Shown: in pieces, positions 52,585-61,199 of the stretch
Layout: each line of letters begins with the position of its first letter
Position numbering within the stretch: the first letter of the stretch is position 1
Source: Peptoniphilus genitalis
Lineage (GTDB): Bacteria > Bacillota > Clostridia > Tissierellales > Peptoniphilaceae
Length of the DNA: 64,000 nt
Direction: 5' to 3'
NCBI RefSeq assembly: GCF_023614525.1
Contig: NZ_CP097885.1
Location: 1,300,501 to 1,364,500, forward strand
The notes under the pieces: model-generated
Seen by the model: only the letters and a program-made list of their open reading frames with translations
Database searches by the model: none
What the model was told of the DNA's origin: nothing
Program-made: the position numbers and the translations under genes

Positions 52585-53598
52585 TTATTTTGCTAGTTGT
52601 TGCATTTCTTTTTGAAGTGCTTCTGTTAGATCTCCTATATAATATTTTTCTGTTGTTTTAAAATCTTCGTGTCCCATAATTTTTTGTAAAGTGACCATAT
52701 CCATTCCCATTTTTTGAAATTCTGTTGCTCCAGTCTTCCTACATTTGTGAGGGGTTAGTTTTTGAAGTCCTAATTCTTCTATTACTTCATAGTGCCTATC
52801 TAAGTAATATCTGTAACTTACTTTTTTTCCTTCCATAGACACTAAATATTCTGATCCTTGTGTTGCCATAAGTTGTTTTATGAAAGGCTTAATTTTGTAG
52901 TAGATTGGAATGTATCTATCTGTTCCTGCTTCTGTTTTTCCACCTGCTATGATGTAGTTTTCGTCAAGATGTACATTAAATTTTGTGACATTTAATAGTT
53001 CACTTGGTCTCATACAAGTATAAATCATTACTACCATTACTTTTGCCCAGTAATTATTCTTTGCACTTTCAAATAGTTTATTTATTTCAAATTCACTAAA
53101 AGTTGCATTGTTAGGTTTTGGTTTGTCAGGTAAAATGATAAATTGAGCATAATTTTTGCTTATTAAGTCATCTTGCATGGCTATTTTATATAGTTGTGAA
53201 GCTAATACTTTTACTTTGTGGACTGAAGAGTAGCTTTTACCTTCGTCTAAAAGATTATCAACTATATCTTGTATGTGTCTTGACTTGATTGTGTCTATGG
53301 GCTCATCTTCTAAGTCTTCAAAGTAATTCCAAGTTGTATAGTACATATCTTGTGTTTTTTGTGCTTTATGTCTTTTTGTGATCATAAAGCTTTCAAATAT
53401 TTCTGATAGTGGTGGTTTACTGTCTTGAGGTTCACTTTGATTGTAATCAGATAGCATAGTAAGGCCCTCTGATTTTGTTTTTGCATATCCCACTGTCTTT
53501 TGGTTGCCGAACTTATCGGCAGGAGCTAATATCCTCCATGGTTTTCTTCTATTGCCAGAAAGTTTATATACACTTCCATAGCCATTGGGTAATCTCAT
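52585..53598 (-). CDS. int: Phage tyrosine integrase
   Basis: 337 residues: arm-binding N-terminus (NGYGSVYKLSGNRRKPW), SAM-like core-binding domain, and the catalytic domain with Arg in TCMRPSELLN, HKCRKTGATEF (HxxR), His in IMGHEDFKTT and Tyr in TEKYYIGD. Points toward tRNA-Lys, the usual orientation at attL. The ribosome site sits in a perfect palindrome. Confidence 0.95.
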   Translation of the reverse strand: MRLPNGYGSVYKLSGNRRKPWRILAPADKFGNQKTVGYAKTKSEGLTMLSDYNQSEPQDSKPPLSEIFESFMITKRHKAQKTQDMYYTTWNYFEDLEDEPIDTIKSRHIQDIVDNLLDEGKSYSSVHKVKVLASQLYKIAMQDDLISKNYAQFIILPDKPKPNNATFSEFEINKLFESAKNNYWAKVMVVMIYTCMRPSELLNVTKFNVHLDENYIIAGGKTEAGTDRYIPIYYKIKPFIKQLMATQGSEYLVSMEGKKVSYRYYLDRHYEVIEELGLQKLTPHKCRKTGATEFQKMGMDMVTLQKIMGHEDFKTTEKYYIGDLTEALQKEMQQLAK

Positions 53599-53608
53599 AA
53601 TCTTCCTC

Positions 53609-53705
53609 CTAGTTATTAACTAGGCTATGTGATATAATTATTTTAGGTTATAGCGGTAATCTCATAGCCTTCCCTTATTCTATGGCAGTAGAATAGGGGA
53701 TTTTT
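53609..53705. promoter_or_regulatory. Integrase leader: palindrome over the ribosome site and a hairpin
   Basis: CTAGTTATTAACTAG (53609-53623, 7-bp arms about a single T) abuts the AGGAGGA of int. Further out, 53672-53699 forms an 11-bp hairpin CCCTTATTCTA with one wobble, followed on the plus strand by ATTTTTT. The int opening ATGAGATTACC is also repeated near 53656-53665. The first could be an Xis or repressor site, or block ribosome access. Confidence 0.5.
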
Positions 53706-53732
53706 TATTCATTTTATTCTTTTTTTTCTCAC

Positions 53733-54671
53733 TCATATTAAGTCTTCATCAAGCAATAAATTTATCAATTCTTTATTATCTGTTATATAGTCTAAATTTT
53801 TTCTTATTATATCTTCCTTAAGATCTAAATTACTTTTTGTTATAGAATCGATGGTTGGGTTAATATTATTTGTAATTAATCTATCAATTAATTCAGTTTT
53901 CTTACCCGATAATTTTAAGTTGTTTTCTCTTAATAAGTTCTTTAATTCATCAACTTTTAATGACTCAAAGCAAAGATAATCATATAAATTAGCGGTTGGT
54001 AATTCTAAGCAATACTCATAGATATTATCTAAATTCTCAACAATACGATCTCTATAAGAAAAACGAGCATTATTACTATTATGACAATTTAACCAAGAGT
54101 CTTCGAAATACAGTTTTCCACCTTTGCCTTTTGAAAAACAGAACTTTTTGAAGTCGTCGAATGCTAAAATACTTTTTACTGTGTCTTCTATAAAATTACT
54201 CTCCATAAAAGCGTAAATTAAATTTTCGTATTTTTCTATTTCATTCTTATATTTAAAGAAGAAATTAAAGTCTAGTTCTTTCTCACTTTCTGTTCGATGA
54301 AATTTTGGATTATAAGATCTATCCGTTTCTTTTTCTGGAGATTTTTTCGTATATGTTTCTGGAAGGTTATTATTTTTATATGGAGTATCAGTGCCTGATT
54401 TTATTTTATTTATATTCTCCATAGCTTTAGCTTCTTTTAATTCAGCTTTCTTATTATAATAATCGGGATCAACTTTTAGTTTCTTATCTTTCTCTTTTTT
54501 AGATGCCCATAGACCAATTTTTATCAATAAAATGGAGGGTACCAAAAAGATCATTGTTCCGATAACATATTGTGCAAATTGAGTAGCTGCTTTAGCTGTT
54601 ACTAAAAAACTAATTGCAAATAATAAAGAGAATATGAAGCATAGGACTTTTAATATTGTGTATCTGTTCAT
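53733..54671 (-). CDS. Membrane protein with SAP domain, lysogeny module
   Basis: 312 residues. Two N-terminal membrane helices (about 7-28 and 33-52), a charged Lys/Glu/Asn-rich linker, a helical middle and a SAP motif near 236-270 (LKVDELKNLLRENNLKLSG, KKTELIDRL). SAP motifs usually bind DNA, so joining one to a membrane anchor is odd. Lies between int and the ImmA-like protease on the prophage strand that is active in lysogens, so a superinfection or host-effect role is possible, but nothing is proven. Confidence 0.72.
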   Translation of the reverse strand: MNRYTILKVLCFIFSLLFAISFLVTAKAATQFAQYVIGTMIFLVPSILLIKIGLWASKKEKDKKLKVDPDYYNKKAELKEAKAMENINKIKSGTDTPYKNNNLPETYTKKSPEKETDRSYNPKFHRTESEKELDFNFFFKYKNEIEKYENLIYAFMESNFIEDTVKSILAFDDFKKFCFSKGKGGKLYFEDSWLNCHNSNNARFSYRDRIVENLDNIYEYCLELPTANLYDYLCFESLKVDELKNLLRENNLKLSGKKTELIDRLITNNINPTIDSITKSNLDLKEDIIRKNLDYITDNKELINLLLDEDLI

Positions 54672-54683
54672 TTTGACTCCTTT

Positions 54684-55253
54684 CTAACAAGAATTCTTTA
54701 AAATCAGAGAGTGTTTTGAGTACTGAATAACATCATTTATTGACATTACTTTATTTTCTTCTATTATTCTGCTGAAATTCTCCATCTCATCTAAAAACCT
54801 CTTTCTTTGCTCGTAAGCACTGTAGCTAACTCCATATAAGTCCAGGACATAATTTGGCGGGAATTTTGCAGTCTTATACATAATTTCTCTAGGCATTAAG
54901 AGTTCTCCTGCAAAGGCATCTGCAGATTTTTCTTTTACATAATCACTTAGATATTTATACTTTGTGTGATGCTGCAGGAAGATGTGACCTAACTCGTGGG
55001 CCAAGGTAAATCTTTGACGGGATAAGTCATAATTTACATCATCAAGTGCTATAAGATATCTTTTTGTCTTGGCATTATAGATACTATAACCATCTAAACC
55101 TAAGAGATCTTCTTTTTTTATCTTAATATCTTTTCTATATTTAATAATATCTTCCACATTTATAGGTAGTAACTGTTCTTCATATGTAATTTTCTTGTGA
55201 ACACAGTGTGCCATGCTAACTGCATAGCGTATGTTATAGTTTAAATTATTCAT
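54684..55253 (-). CDS. ImmA/IrrE-family metallopeptidase
   Basis: 189 residues with zinc motif TLAHELGHIFLQHH (HExxH) and the downstream Glu in KSADAFAGELLMP. ImmA proteases cut the phage repressor to induce mobile elements; here the CI-like gene lies just upstream on the same strand, as in ICEBs1 immR-immA. Confidence 0.9.
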   Translation of the reverse strand: MNNLNYNIRYAVSMAHCVHKKITYEEQLLPINVEDIIKYRKDIKIKKEDLLGLDGYSIYNAKTKRYLIALDDVNYDLSRQRFTLAHELGHIFLQHHTKYKYLSDYVKEKSADAFAGELLMPREIMYKTAKFPPNYVLDLYGVSYSAYEQRKRFLDEMENFSRIIEENKVMSINDVIQYSKHSLILKNSC

Positions 55254-55331
55254 ATTACAAACCTTAGTTCTTTTTTAGATAAAAAATATATAGGGATTTT
55301 CTCCCTTATATATTTCTAAACTTATTAAAAT

Positions 55332-55700
55332 TTATTTTTCATCATCTTCAAAAAAAGTTGCTTTTATCATTCTTAGCATGACTTCTTTTTGCTCTGGTGT
55401 GAGGTTTTGGTTGGCTCTATAAAGCACAGAAATCCCCTCTGGAAATTCTTCTTCTAATTCTGAAACTTTAGAGTTTTCTTTAGAAACATTATATTTATTA
55501 GGTCTTCCAAGAAGGTAATCGAGAGAAACATTAAAATAATCTGCTATAAGAATTTTTATATCATCACTGGGAACTCTAACATCACTTTCATATTGAGATA
55601 GTGTAGAGTTTGCAATGTTTAATATCTTAGCTAATTCCTTTTGAGATAGATTATTTTTCTCTCTTAAATATTTTATTTTATTACCTAAAGTAGCAGCCAT
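55332..55700 (-). CDS. CI/ImmR-like phage repressor (XRE family)
   Basis: 122 residues: HTH in LREKNNLSQKELAKILNIAN and STLSQYESDVRVPSDD, then a short C-terminal helix region that fits ImmA-sensitive repressors. GAGGTG upstream of ATG 55700. Faces the Cro-like gene across the operator region and should maintain lysogeny. Confidence 0.9.
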   Translation of the reverse strand: MAATLGNKIKYLREKNNLSQKELAKILNIANSTLSQYESDVRVPSDDIKILIADYFNVSLDYLLGRPNKYNVSKENSKVSELEEEFPEGISVLYRANQNLTPEQKEVMLRMIKATFFEDDEK

Positions 55701-55713
55701 TTGTCACACCTCT

Positions 55714-55816
55714 TTCACTCTTTGTGAATATTATATAGTATAATTTGCAAAATGAAAATATTATTTCACAAAAAGTGAAAATAAGTATTGACTTTTGCTA
55801 ATTGTGAATATATAAT
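55714..55816. promoter_or_regulatory. Lysogeny switch: divergent promoters with TTCAC-N5-GTGAA operators
   Basis: Perfect sites TTCAC-N5-GTGAA at 55714-55728 and 55765-55779, and weaker TTTGC-N5 sites at 55744 and 55794. The rightward promoter is TTGACT (55788-55793), 17 bases, TATAAT (55811-55816), whose spacer is filled by the fourth site. A leftward TTTTCA/TATAAT pair (55758-55753, 55735-55730) overlaps the first two. Confidence 0.82.
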
Positions 55817-55859
55817 TAAATCAAAGTTCACATAGAGCAAACTGTTTGGAGGTGGTTTA

Positions 55860-56069
55860 GTGAAAAAAACATTAGCAGAAATAAGAGATGAAAGAAGAAT
55901 GTCTCAAAAAGATATGGCTGACATCCTTGGAATCGCTGTATCTACTTACTGTCAGTATGAAACAGGGAAAAGAAATGTTCCTGCAGAAACAGTGGATAAT
56001 ATAGCACAAATATTGAATATAAATAAAGATGATATTTTTTTACCAACAAAGTTCACGGTTAGCAAATAA
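55860..56069 (+). CDS. Cro-like XRE regulator
   Basis: 69 residues from GTG 55860 (GGAGG upstream). HTH EIRDERRMSQKDMADILGIA, VSTYCQYETGKRNVP, then a short dimer tail. First rightward gene under PR, so the likely lytic-side repressor. Confidence 0.88.
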   Translation: MKKTLAEIRDERRMSQKDMADILGIAVSTYCQYETGKRNVPAETVDNIAQILNINKDDIFLPTKFTVSK

Positions 56070-56095
56070 CAAGGCTTAGAGAAAGGAGTTTTCTT

Positions 56096-56296
56096 ATGTT
56101 AAATGATCTTACTTTAACTATAAAAGAGGCCGCTAAAATTCTTGGAAAGCCTGAGCAAACTATAAGGCTTGGGTTGCAGCAAGGGGTTTTACCCTTTGGA
56201 GCTGCAATCCTCAATGAGAAGCAGTACTCTTACATTATTTTTAAAAAGAAGTTGGAAGATTATGTAGGAAATGTTGAAAGTTATTTAGGAGGTTAA
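56096..56296 (+). CDS. Small HTH protein, excisionase/MerR-like
   Basis: 66 residues; LTIKEAAKILGKPEQTIR reads as a helix-turn-helix of the excisionase/MerR type, followed by LGLQQGVLPFGAAI. GAAAGGAG precedes the ATG. Could be Xis or an early regulator. Confidence 0.7.
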   Translation: MLNDLTLTIKEAAKILGKPEQTIRLGLQQGVLPFGAAILNEKQYSYIIFKKKLEDYVGNVESYLGG

Positions 56297-56297
56297 G

Positions 56298-56477
56298 ATG
56301 AAAGCTTTAAGTGTTAGTTGGTACAAGATACCAGTTGGAATAAGAAGATTTTTAGGAATTTTAATTCTCGTTATGCTTGCATATTGGACTTTCACTTTTA
56401 GTGTTAAGTTAATTTGTTATCTCTTGTATGCAGGCACAAAAATTATAGACGGATTTTTTAAGTTTTTAGTAGGTTGA
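56298..56477 (+). CDS. Small phage membrane protein
   Basis: 59 residues, one membrane helix (FLGILILVMLAYWTFTF, about 18-34) and a second hydrophobic stretch at the C-terminus. AGGAGG before ATG 56298. Conserved position in early phage operons; no known function. Confidence 0.6.
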   Translation: MKALSVSWYKIPVGIRRFLGILILVMLAYWTFTFSVKLICYLLYAGTKIIDGFFKFLVG

Positions 56478-56486
56478 GGTGGAAAA

Positions 56487-56672
56487 ATGAAATTAACAGA
56501 TTTACATGAATTATTAGGTAAGGAAATAGAAAAATTAGCAGATGACACTGAAAAGAATGCTTTTGACATTGATAAGGCAAATGCTATTTCTAATATGGCT
56601 AAGCAAATAATAAACAATGCTCAAGTAATAATTAGGGCTGAAAAACAAAATGTTAAAACCGAAATTATATAG
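56487..56672 (+). CDS. Small phage protein, unknown
   Basis: 61 residues, helical (LHELLGKEIEKLADDTEK, NAISNMAKQIINNAQVII), resembling short coiled-coil early proteins often annotated beside HNH or replication genes. GAGGTGG upstream. Its end overlaps the next frame. Confidence 0.6.
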   Translation: MKLTDLHELLGKEIEKLADDTEKNAFDIDKANAISNMAKQIINNAQVIIRAEKQNVKTEII

Positions 56673-57399
56673 CTTAGTTTTTGTTAGTCCAGAGGATAGA
56701 AAAGAGTTTATTCTTAAGAACTTTAATAAACTTTCAGGACGAGAAATGGCAAGAAGATTAGATATGGGAAGTACCCGAGTATCAAAAATATTAAGAGAAA
56801 ATGGAATCTACGCAGATGATTATATAAATGGAGTTAAAAAGTCAGATATTAAAAAAATAATGAACGATTATTCTGGCAAAGTGACCAAGATTGAACTTAT
56901 GACAATTATAAAAGATAGATTAGGTCTAGATTTATCTTATTCAAGTATTAAGCTTTGGGGAAGAAGATTTGGATTTAAAACTATTAATCAAAAAGGGAAA
57001 GATGCTGAAACCAGATTCTTTATTGATGGAAACAAAGATAATTTGGCAGTAGATAACATATTAATGTTACCAAGCAATATTGGTTGTCATTTGCTCGGGA
57101 GAAACTTAACCGGCGACAGCTTGATGACTATGGCAAAGGCCTTAGAGTTACAAAGATTAACATACGATTTATTAGAATCTTGGATTGCAGTAAATATTGA
57201 AACTGGGGCTAAGGTAGAAACAAAGACCTTAAAAGAATTATCTGAAATTTGTGGATTTGCTTGTTCAAATGTTCATAAAAATAAAAGAGATTTTAATAGG
57301 TCTGTAGTCACAAAAGGTTGGATAGTCAGTAAACAATTTGGAAATTTAGAAGAAAAGGCAAATGAAAAAAGCCCTGCAGCGACTAAACAACAGGACTAA
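56650..57399 (+). CDS. Phage HTH protein with HNH-homing-like middle
   Basis: 249 residues. N-terminal HTH-like segment (KLSGREMARRLDMGSTRVSK), a second helical part, then IDGNKDNLAVDNILMLPSN, which looks like the metal/His-loop of HNH homing-type nucleases though the full HNH triad is not clear, and a C-terminal HTH-like LKELSEICGFACSNVHK. No good ribosome site at ATG 56650, so coupled translation from the previous gene is likely. Function tentative. Confidence 0.55.
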   Translation: MLKPKLYSLVFVSPEDRKEFILKNFNKLSGREMARRLDMGSTRVSKILRENGIYADDYINGVKKSDIKKIMNDYSGKVTKIELMTIIKDRLGLDLSYSSIKLWGRRFGFKTINQKGKDAETRFFIDGNKDNLAVDNILMLPSNIGCHLLGRNLTGDSLMTMAKALELQRLTYDLLESWIAVNIETGAKVETKTLKELSEICGFACSNVHKNKRDFNRSVVTKGWIVSKQFGNLEEKANEKSPAATKQQD

Positions 57400-57457
57400 A
57401 TAAATTATAAAGAAATATTTTATTTGCCTTTATTATACCACAAATAAGGGGGAAATT

Positions 57458-57673
57458 ATGAAATTTAAAATAGAATTTGAACTTGATTTTACTAATAAAG
57501 AGATTTTAGACATGTTACTTGAAACTCATACTGTTGATGAGCTTACACAAAATGGTTACTGCTACACAGTTGATAAGATACTAAATAATTTTAACATAAA
57601 CGGAACGCAGGAAGTAAGCAATATCAAGGTTAAGAGAATTACTGAAGACAATAAAGAAATTGCAGTGGCATAA
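57458..57673 (+). CDS. Hypothetical phage protein
   Basis: 71 residues, acidic, no family recognised. GGGGG precedes ATG 57458 and the gene sits in the tight early cluster before the Gam/Gp157-like gene. Confidence 0.6.
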   Translation: MKFKIEFELDFTNKEILDMLLETHTVDELTQNGYCYTVDKILNNFNINGTQEVSNIKVKRITEDNKEIAVA

Positions 57674-57683
57674 AGGAGATCTT

Positions 57684-58223
57684 ATGGAAAATTTAAAATT
57701 GATTGATGAAATTAAAGATGTAGAAGAAGTTGAAGAGAAAAGGGAAGTCTTTGAAATTAATTCTCTTTCAGGTGCTGACTGGTGCTTTGAAAGACTTAAG
57801 GGCATCAAGTCAAATCTTGAGGAAAGAAAGGCCTATGCTGAAGAAGAGATTAAGAAGTATAAGGAATATATTGAGGCTGAAGAAAAGAAAGCTGCAGATG
57901 ATATTGCATACTTCGAAGGACTTTTAAGGATCTATACAGATAAAAGACTGGAAGAAGATAAGGACTTTAAGTTAAAGACTGCAAAAGGTTCTGCATCTTA
58001 TGGCAAGGTTCAAAAGAAGTGGAATTATGACGAGGAAGTCCTTTTAAAAGACTTGGAAGATAAGCACTTAGAGGACTACATCAAGGTTAAGAAGTCCATT
58101 GATAAGACTAAGTTAAAGGAAGATTTGAATTTAGTAGCAGATAATATTGTAGTTGATGGCAATGGAGAAGTTGTTGAAGGTATTACAATTACTGAATTCA
58201 GAAACTTCAATGTTAAATATTAA
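57684..58223 (+). CDS. Gam/Gp157-like host-nuclease inhibitor family protein
   Basis: 179 residues from ATG 57684 (AAAGGAG upstream). Long coiled coil (ERKAYAEEEIKKYKEYIE) followed by a beta/alpha end FKLKTAKGSASYG, WNYDEEVLLKDLEDK and DYIKVKKSIDKTKLKEDL. This is the layout of Gam (RecBCD inhibitor) and Siphovirus Gp157 families, which I cannot tell apart here. Directly before the bet-like gene, consistent with recombination. Confidence 0.75.
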   Translation: MENLKLIDEIKDVEEVEEKREVFEINSLSGADWCFERLKGIKSNLEERKAYAEEEIKKYKEYIEAEEKKAADDIAYFEGLLRIYTDKRLEEDKDFKLKTAKGSASYGKVQKKWNYDEEVLLKDLEDKHLEDYIKVKKSIDKTKLKEDLNLVADNIVVDGNGEVVEGITITEFRNFNVKY

Positions 58224-58234
58224 GGGGAGTAATT

Positions 58235-59095
58235 ATGAATAATGAATTAATGGTTAAGTACGAAGCAGGTGGCCAAGAAATACAACTTACTCAAAGTGAT
58301 GTTAAGAATTTTTTGGTTACTGGAGATGCTGAAAAGGTTACAGATAAAGAATTTAAACTATTCTTGGAACTTTGTAAGGCTCAAAAGTTAAATCCCTTTT
58401 TAAGGGAAGCCTACCTTATCAAGTTTGGCAATGATGCAAATATTATAACTAGCAAGGATGTCTTTCTAAAGAGGGCAAGGGCAAATGAAAGCTTTAGAGG
58501 ATTTAAGGCAGGGATTATAGTCCAAAGTGAAAAAGAAATTGAAAAAAGAGAAGGTACTTTCTACCTAAAGGGCCAAGAAAACTTAGTAGGTGGTTGGGCA
58601 TCAATTTATATTAAGGATTGGGATGTTCCATTTGACCACACAGTAGCACTAACTGAATTTAATAAGGGAACTGCAACATGGAAGAACATGCCTGCAATTA
58701 TGATAAGGAAGGTTGCACTGGTGCAAGCTTTAAGAGAGGCCTTTCCTGATGATTTATCACAACTTTACGCAGCTGAAGAAATGGGAAGTGATCCATCAAT
58801 TGAAGATACCATTGTTTTAGAAAATAAAGATGAATTTATTGGAAATTGCGACAGAAAGAAAATATTTGACCTAGCTGACGGAAAGGCAGAGGTTGTTAAG
58901 GCAGTTTTAAGTAAGTACGGATATGAAAGTACTAGGAATATAAAAAAAGATGATTTTGATGGTATCTGTGAAGATATTACAAAGCTTTTAAGTCTATCTA
59001 AGACAGAAGAAGATGAAATCATTGAAGATGCAGAAGTTGTTGAAGAAGTTGAAGAAGAGGAAGATTTTTTAAAGGGTACTCCTTTTGAAGGTTAA
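58235..59095 (+). CDS. bet: Phage single-strand annealing protein Bet/RecT family
   Basis: 286 residues. FLELCKAQKLNPFLREAYLI, ITSKDVFLKRAR, GGWASIYIKDWDVPF and IRKVALVQALREAFPDDL are the core motifs of Bet-type annealases. C-terminal tail is acidic (EVVEEVEEEED). Promotes strand annealing in phage replication or recombination; partner exonuclease is not evident. Confidence 0.9.
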   Translation: MNNELMVKYEAGGQEIQLTQSDVKNFLVTGDAEKVTDKEFKLFLELCKAQKLNPFLREAYLIKFGNDANIITSKDVFLKRARANESFRGFKAGIIVQSEKEIEKREGTFYLKGQENLVGGWASIYIKDWDVPFDHTVALTEFNKGTATWKNMPAIMIRKVALVQALREAFPDDLSQLYAAEEMGSDPSIEDTIVLENKDEFIGNCDRKKIFDLADGKAEVVKAVLSKYGYESTRNIKKDDFDGICEDITKLLSLSKTEEDEIIEDAEVVEEVEEEEDFLKGTPFEG

Positions 59096-59173
59096 TCCTA
59101 ATAAAAACAAACAAAATTTGGGTGCTAGCTGCTGACTTATGTCGGGGCTAGCAACTTGAAAGGAGTTTTTAAC

Positions 59174-60025
59174 ATGGCAAGACCTTTAAGTAGAGGGATA
59201 GAGTATTATCCTTTAGATGTGGATTTCATGAATGATATTAAAATTAGAAAAATTATGAAATCTTGTGGGCCAAATAGTATTGCGATAATTATACTGCTGC
59301 TCGGAAATATTTACAAAGATGAAGGGTATTTCATGAAGTGGGATGAAGATATATGCTTTTTAGTTGCTGACGAAGTTGGGGCTAAGGAAGTGTATGTAAA
59401 AGAAGTTTTAAAAAAGTGCTTGCAAATAGATCTATTTTCTAATGAATTATTTGAGAAATTTAAAATTATAACTTCTAAAGGAATACAAAAAAGATTCTTT
59501 GAAATAACAAAAAGAAGAAAGAGAGACAACTTAATAAATGAATATTTATTAGTTAATGTAACAGAAACTGGGGTTAATGTAACAGAAACTATAGTTACTG
59601 AAGCAGAAACTGGGGTTATTGTTAGCAAAAGTACACAAAGTAAAGTAAAGGAAAGTAAAGTAAAGAAAAGTATAGAGGGTGATATAAATAATAAGCTTAT
59701 ATCCAAGCTAAATTCTTTGCTTAAAATTCCTGTATACCCTAACTTCCTCACAAAAATCAATTCAAACATTGATGTTGAGAAGCTAATTGAAGAGCTTTCT
59801 AAGAGCAAGTGGGTTTGTGAAAATCATAACTTAAACAAAGCTAATAACTCTTTTCTTGTAAAACTTTGTAACGGCGATTATAGGGATTATAAGAGACCTA
59901 GTTCCAATAAATTCAATAACTTTAAGGGAATTACTGACTCTTTTTCTGCTGAAGAGCTTGAAGATGTTGCTATGAAAAAGCAGAAAGAGGGATTTGAGAA
60001 GTTAGGAGTTAATGTAGATGTATAA
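59174..60025 (+). CDS. Phage replication protein with Lin1244/Lin1753 N-terminal domain
   Basis: 283 residues from ATG 59174 (AAAGGAG). N-terminal winged-helix-like domain YYPLDVDFMNDIKIRKIM, GPNSIAIIILLLGNIYKD fits DUF4373/Lin1244. The middle is a repetitive linker (VTETGVNVTET, SKVKESKVKKS) and the C-terminus looks DnaD-like helical. Probably the replication initiator or helicase loader component. Upstream 59096-59173 holds a small GCTAGC-based hairpin. Confidence 0.75.
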   Translation: MARPLSRGIEYYPLDVDFMNDIKIRKIMKSCGPNSIAIIILLLGNIYKDEGYFMKWDEDICFLVADEVGAKEVYVKEVLKKCLQIDLFSNELFEKFKIITSKGIQKRFFEITKRRKRDNLINEYLLVNVTETGVNVTETIVTEAETGVIVSKSTQSKVKESKVKKSIEGDINNKLISKLNSLLKIPVYPNFLTKINSNIDVEKLIEELSKSKWVCENHNLNKANNSFLVKLCNGDYRDYKRPSSNKFNNFKGITDSFSAEELEDVAMKKQKEGFEKLGVNVDV

Positions 60026-60362
60026 GAAACCTAGTAAATACAGGGCAATTAAGACTGTTATTGACGGAGTGACTTTTGACAGTAGGAAAGAGGGCAGGAG
60101 GTATAGGGAATTAAGACTTCTAGAGAAAGCAGGAGTTATTAAAGATCTATGCCTGCAGCCTCACTTTCTGCTACAAGAGGCTTATTCTAAAAACGGAAGG
60201 GCAGTTAGGAAGATTGAGTATATAGCTGACTTCTCTTACTACGACCTTGAGAGAAAGAAGTTTGTAGTGGAAGATGTGAAAGGCTTAAAGACTGATGTTT
60301 ACAAACTCAAAAGGAAAATTTTTGAATACAAATATCCTGATTTGGAAATTAGTGAAATTTAG
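60018..60362 (+). CDS. DUF1064 phage protein
   Basis: 114 residues: KYRAIKTVIDGVTFDSRKEG, YIADFSYYD and VVEDVKGLKTDVYKLKRK carry the D...E-x-K pattern of the PD-(D/E)XK nuclease fold, so a resolvase/endonuclease role is likely. Overlaps the replication gene by 8 bases. Confidence 0.85.
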   Translation: MYKKPSKYRAIKTVIDGVTFDSRKEGRRYRELRLLEKAGVIKDLCLQPHFLLQEAYSKNGRAVRKIEYIADFSYYDLERKKFVVEDVKGLKTDVYKLKRKIFEYKYPDLEISEI

Positions 60363-60405
60363 AAAATGTTAAGAAATGTTAATGTTTTAACGCATAGGAG
60401 CGACA

Positions 60406-60639
60406 ATGATTAAAGTTATTTTGATATATCAAGACGGAGACAATACGCAGGAATATTGTGAACCCTCATATAAAATTATTTTTGTAAAAAATGAAGAAGA
60501 GTTTTGGAAAAAATATAACTTAAACAATGAATATATTAAGTGCGAAGATGAACTTGCAGGTACATTTAGAGTCTATTTAAAGAAAGATAAAATTATAGAA
60601 ATTAGGATTGAAAAATTTAAAGGAGAAAAGAAAAAATGA
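60406..60639 (+). CDS. Hypothetical phage protein
   Basis: 77 residues, no family recognised; alpha/beta and acidic. Overlaps the next gene (ATGA). Confidence 0.6.
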   Translation: MIKVILIYQDGDNTQEYCEPSYKIIFVKNEEEFWKKYNLNNEYIKCEDELAGTFRVYLKKDKIIEIRIEKFKGEKKK

Positions 60640-60791
60640 AAACTTATAGATTTGAAGTTTCTGCCTATGAAGAAATCGACATTGAAGCAGAAACAAAGGA
60701 AGAAGCTGAAGAAAAAGCTAAGGAATATTGGGATGAAAAATTCCCGACAATGTTTGGCGGTGTTGAGTTTATTAAAGAGGTGGAAGAATGA
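60636..60791 (+). CDS. Hypothetical phage protein
   Basis: 51 residues with YRFEVSAYEEIDIEAETKEE, the DpnD/PcfM-like short beta-alpha pattern (DIEAETKEEAEEKAKEYW). Starts 4 bases inside the previous gene after AAAGGAG. Confidence 0.6.
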   Translation: MKTYRFEVSAYEEIDIEAETKEEAEEKAKEYWDEKFPTMFGGVEFIKEVEE

Positions 60792-60964
60792 AAGTTGGAG
60801 ATTTAATTGAAGAATTAAAGTTATATAACCCTGAACAAGAAATTTATGGGGTACTTGCAGAAGATGAAAGCAGTGAACAATATTTATTAGAAACCTCTGA
60901 AGGTACTTTTATTGAGTGGAAAGATGGAATACCAAGAATTTGTTTCTTTTGTCACTATTATTAA
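60788..60964 (+). CDS. Hypothetical phage protein
   Basis: 58 residues, starts with MKVGDLIEELKLYNPEQEI, a motif shared by many small phage proteins, ending ICFFCHYY. GAGGTGG upstream; overlaps by 4 bases. Confidence 0.6.
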   Translation: MKVGDLIEELKLYNPEQEIYGVLAEDESSEQYLLETSEGTFIEWKDGIPRICFFCHYY

Positions 60965-60977
60965 ATGAGGTGGAAGA

Positions 60978-61190
60978 ATGAAAAAGTTAGAAACCATTGT
61001 TACTTTAATTCAGAAACCTACTGAGGTTGAATTTGCTTGTCCTTACTGTAAAGCAGATGTTTCTGAAGACTTTGAAGAATTTTTAGATGACCAAGGCTTA
61101 TCTTGGAGTGACTTTTCTGATTGGAAATATGAAAAAATAAAGTGTCCTTTTTGTGGAGTAGAAATTGAGCCAGAATATGAATTTGATTGA
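60978..61190 (+). CDS. Small zinc-ribbon phage protein
   Basis: 70 residues with two CxxC pairs (ACPYCKAD and KCPFCGVE) about 36 residues apart, a likely zinc ribbon. GAGGTGG before the ATG, like its neighbours. Confidence 0.68.
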   Translation: MKKLETIVTLIQKPTEVEFACPYCKADVSEDFEEFLDDQGLSWSDFSDWKYEKIKCPFCGVEIEPEYEFD

Positions 61191-61199
61191 GGTGGAGGA

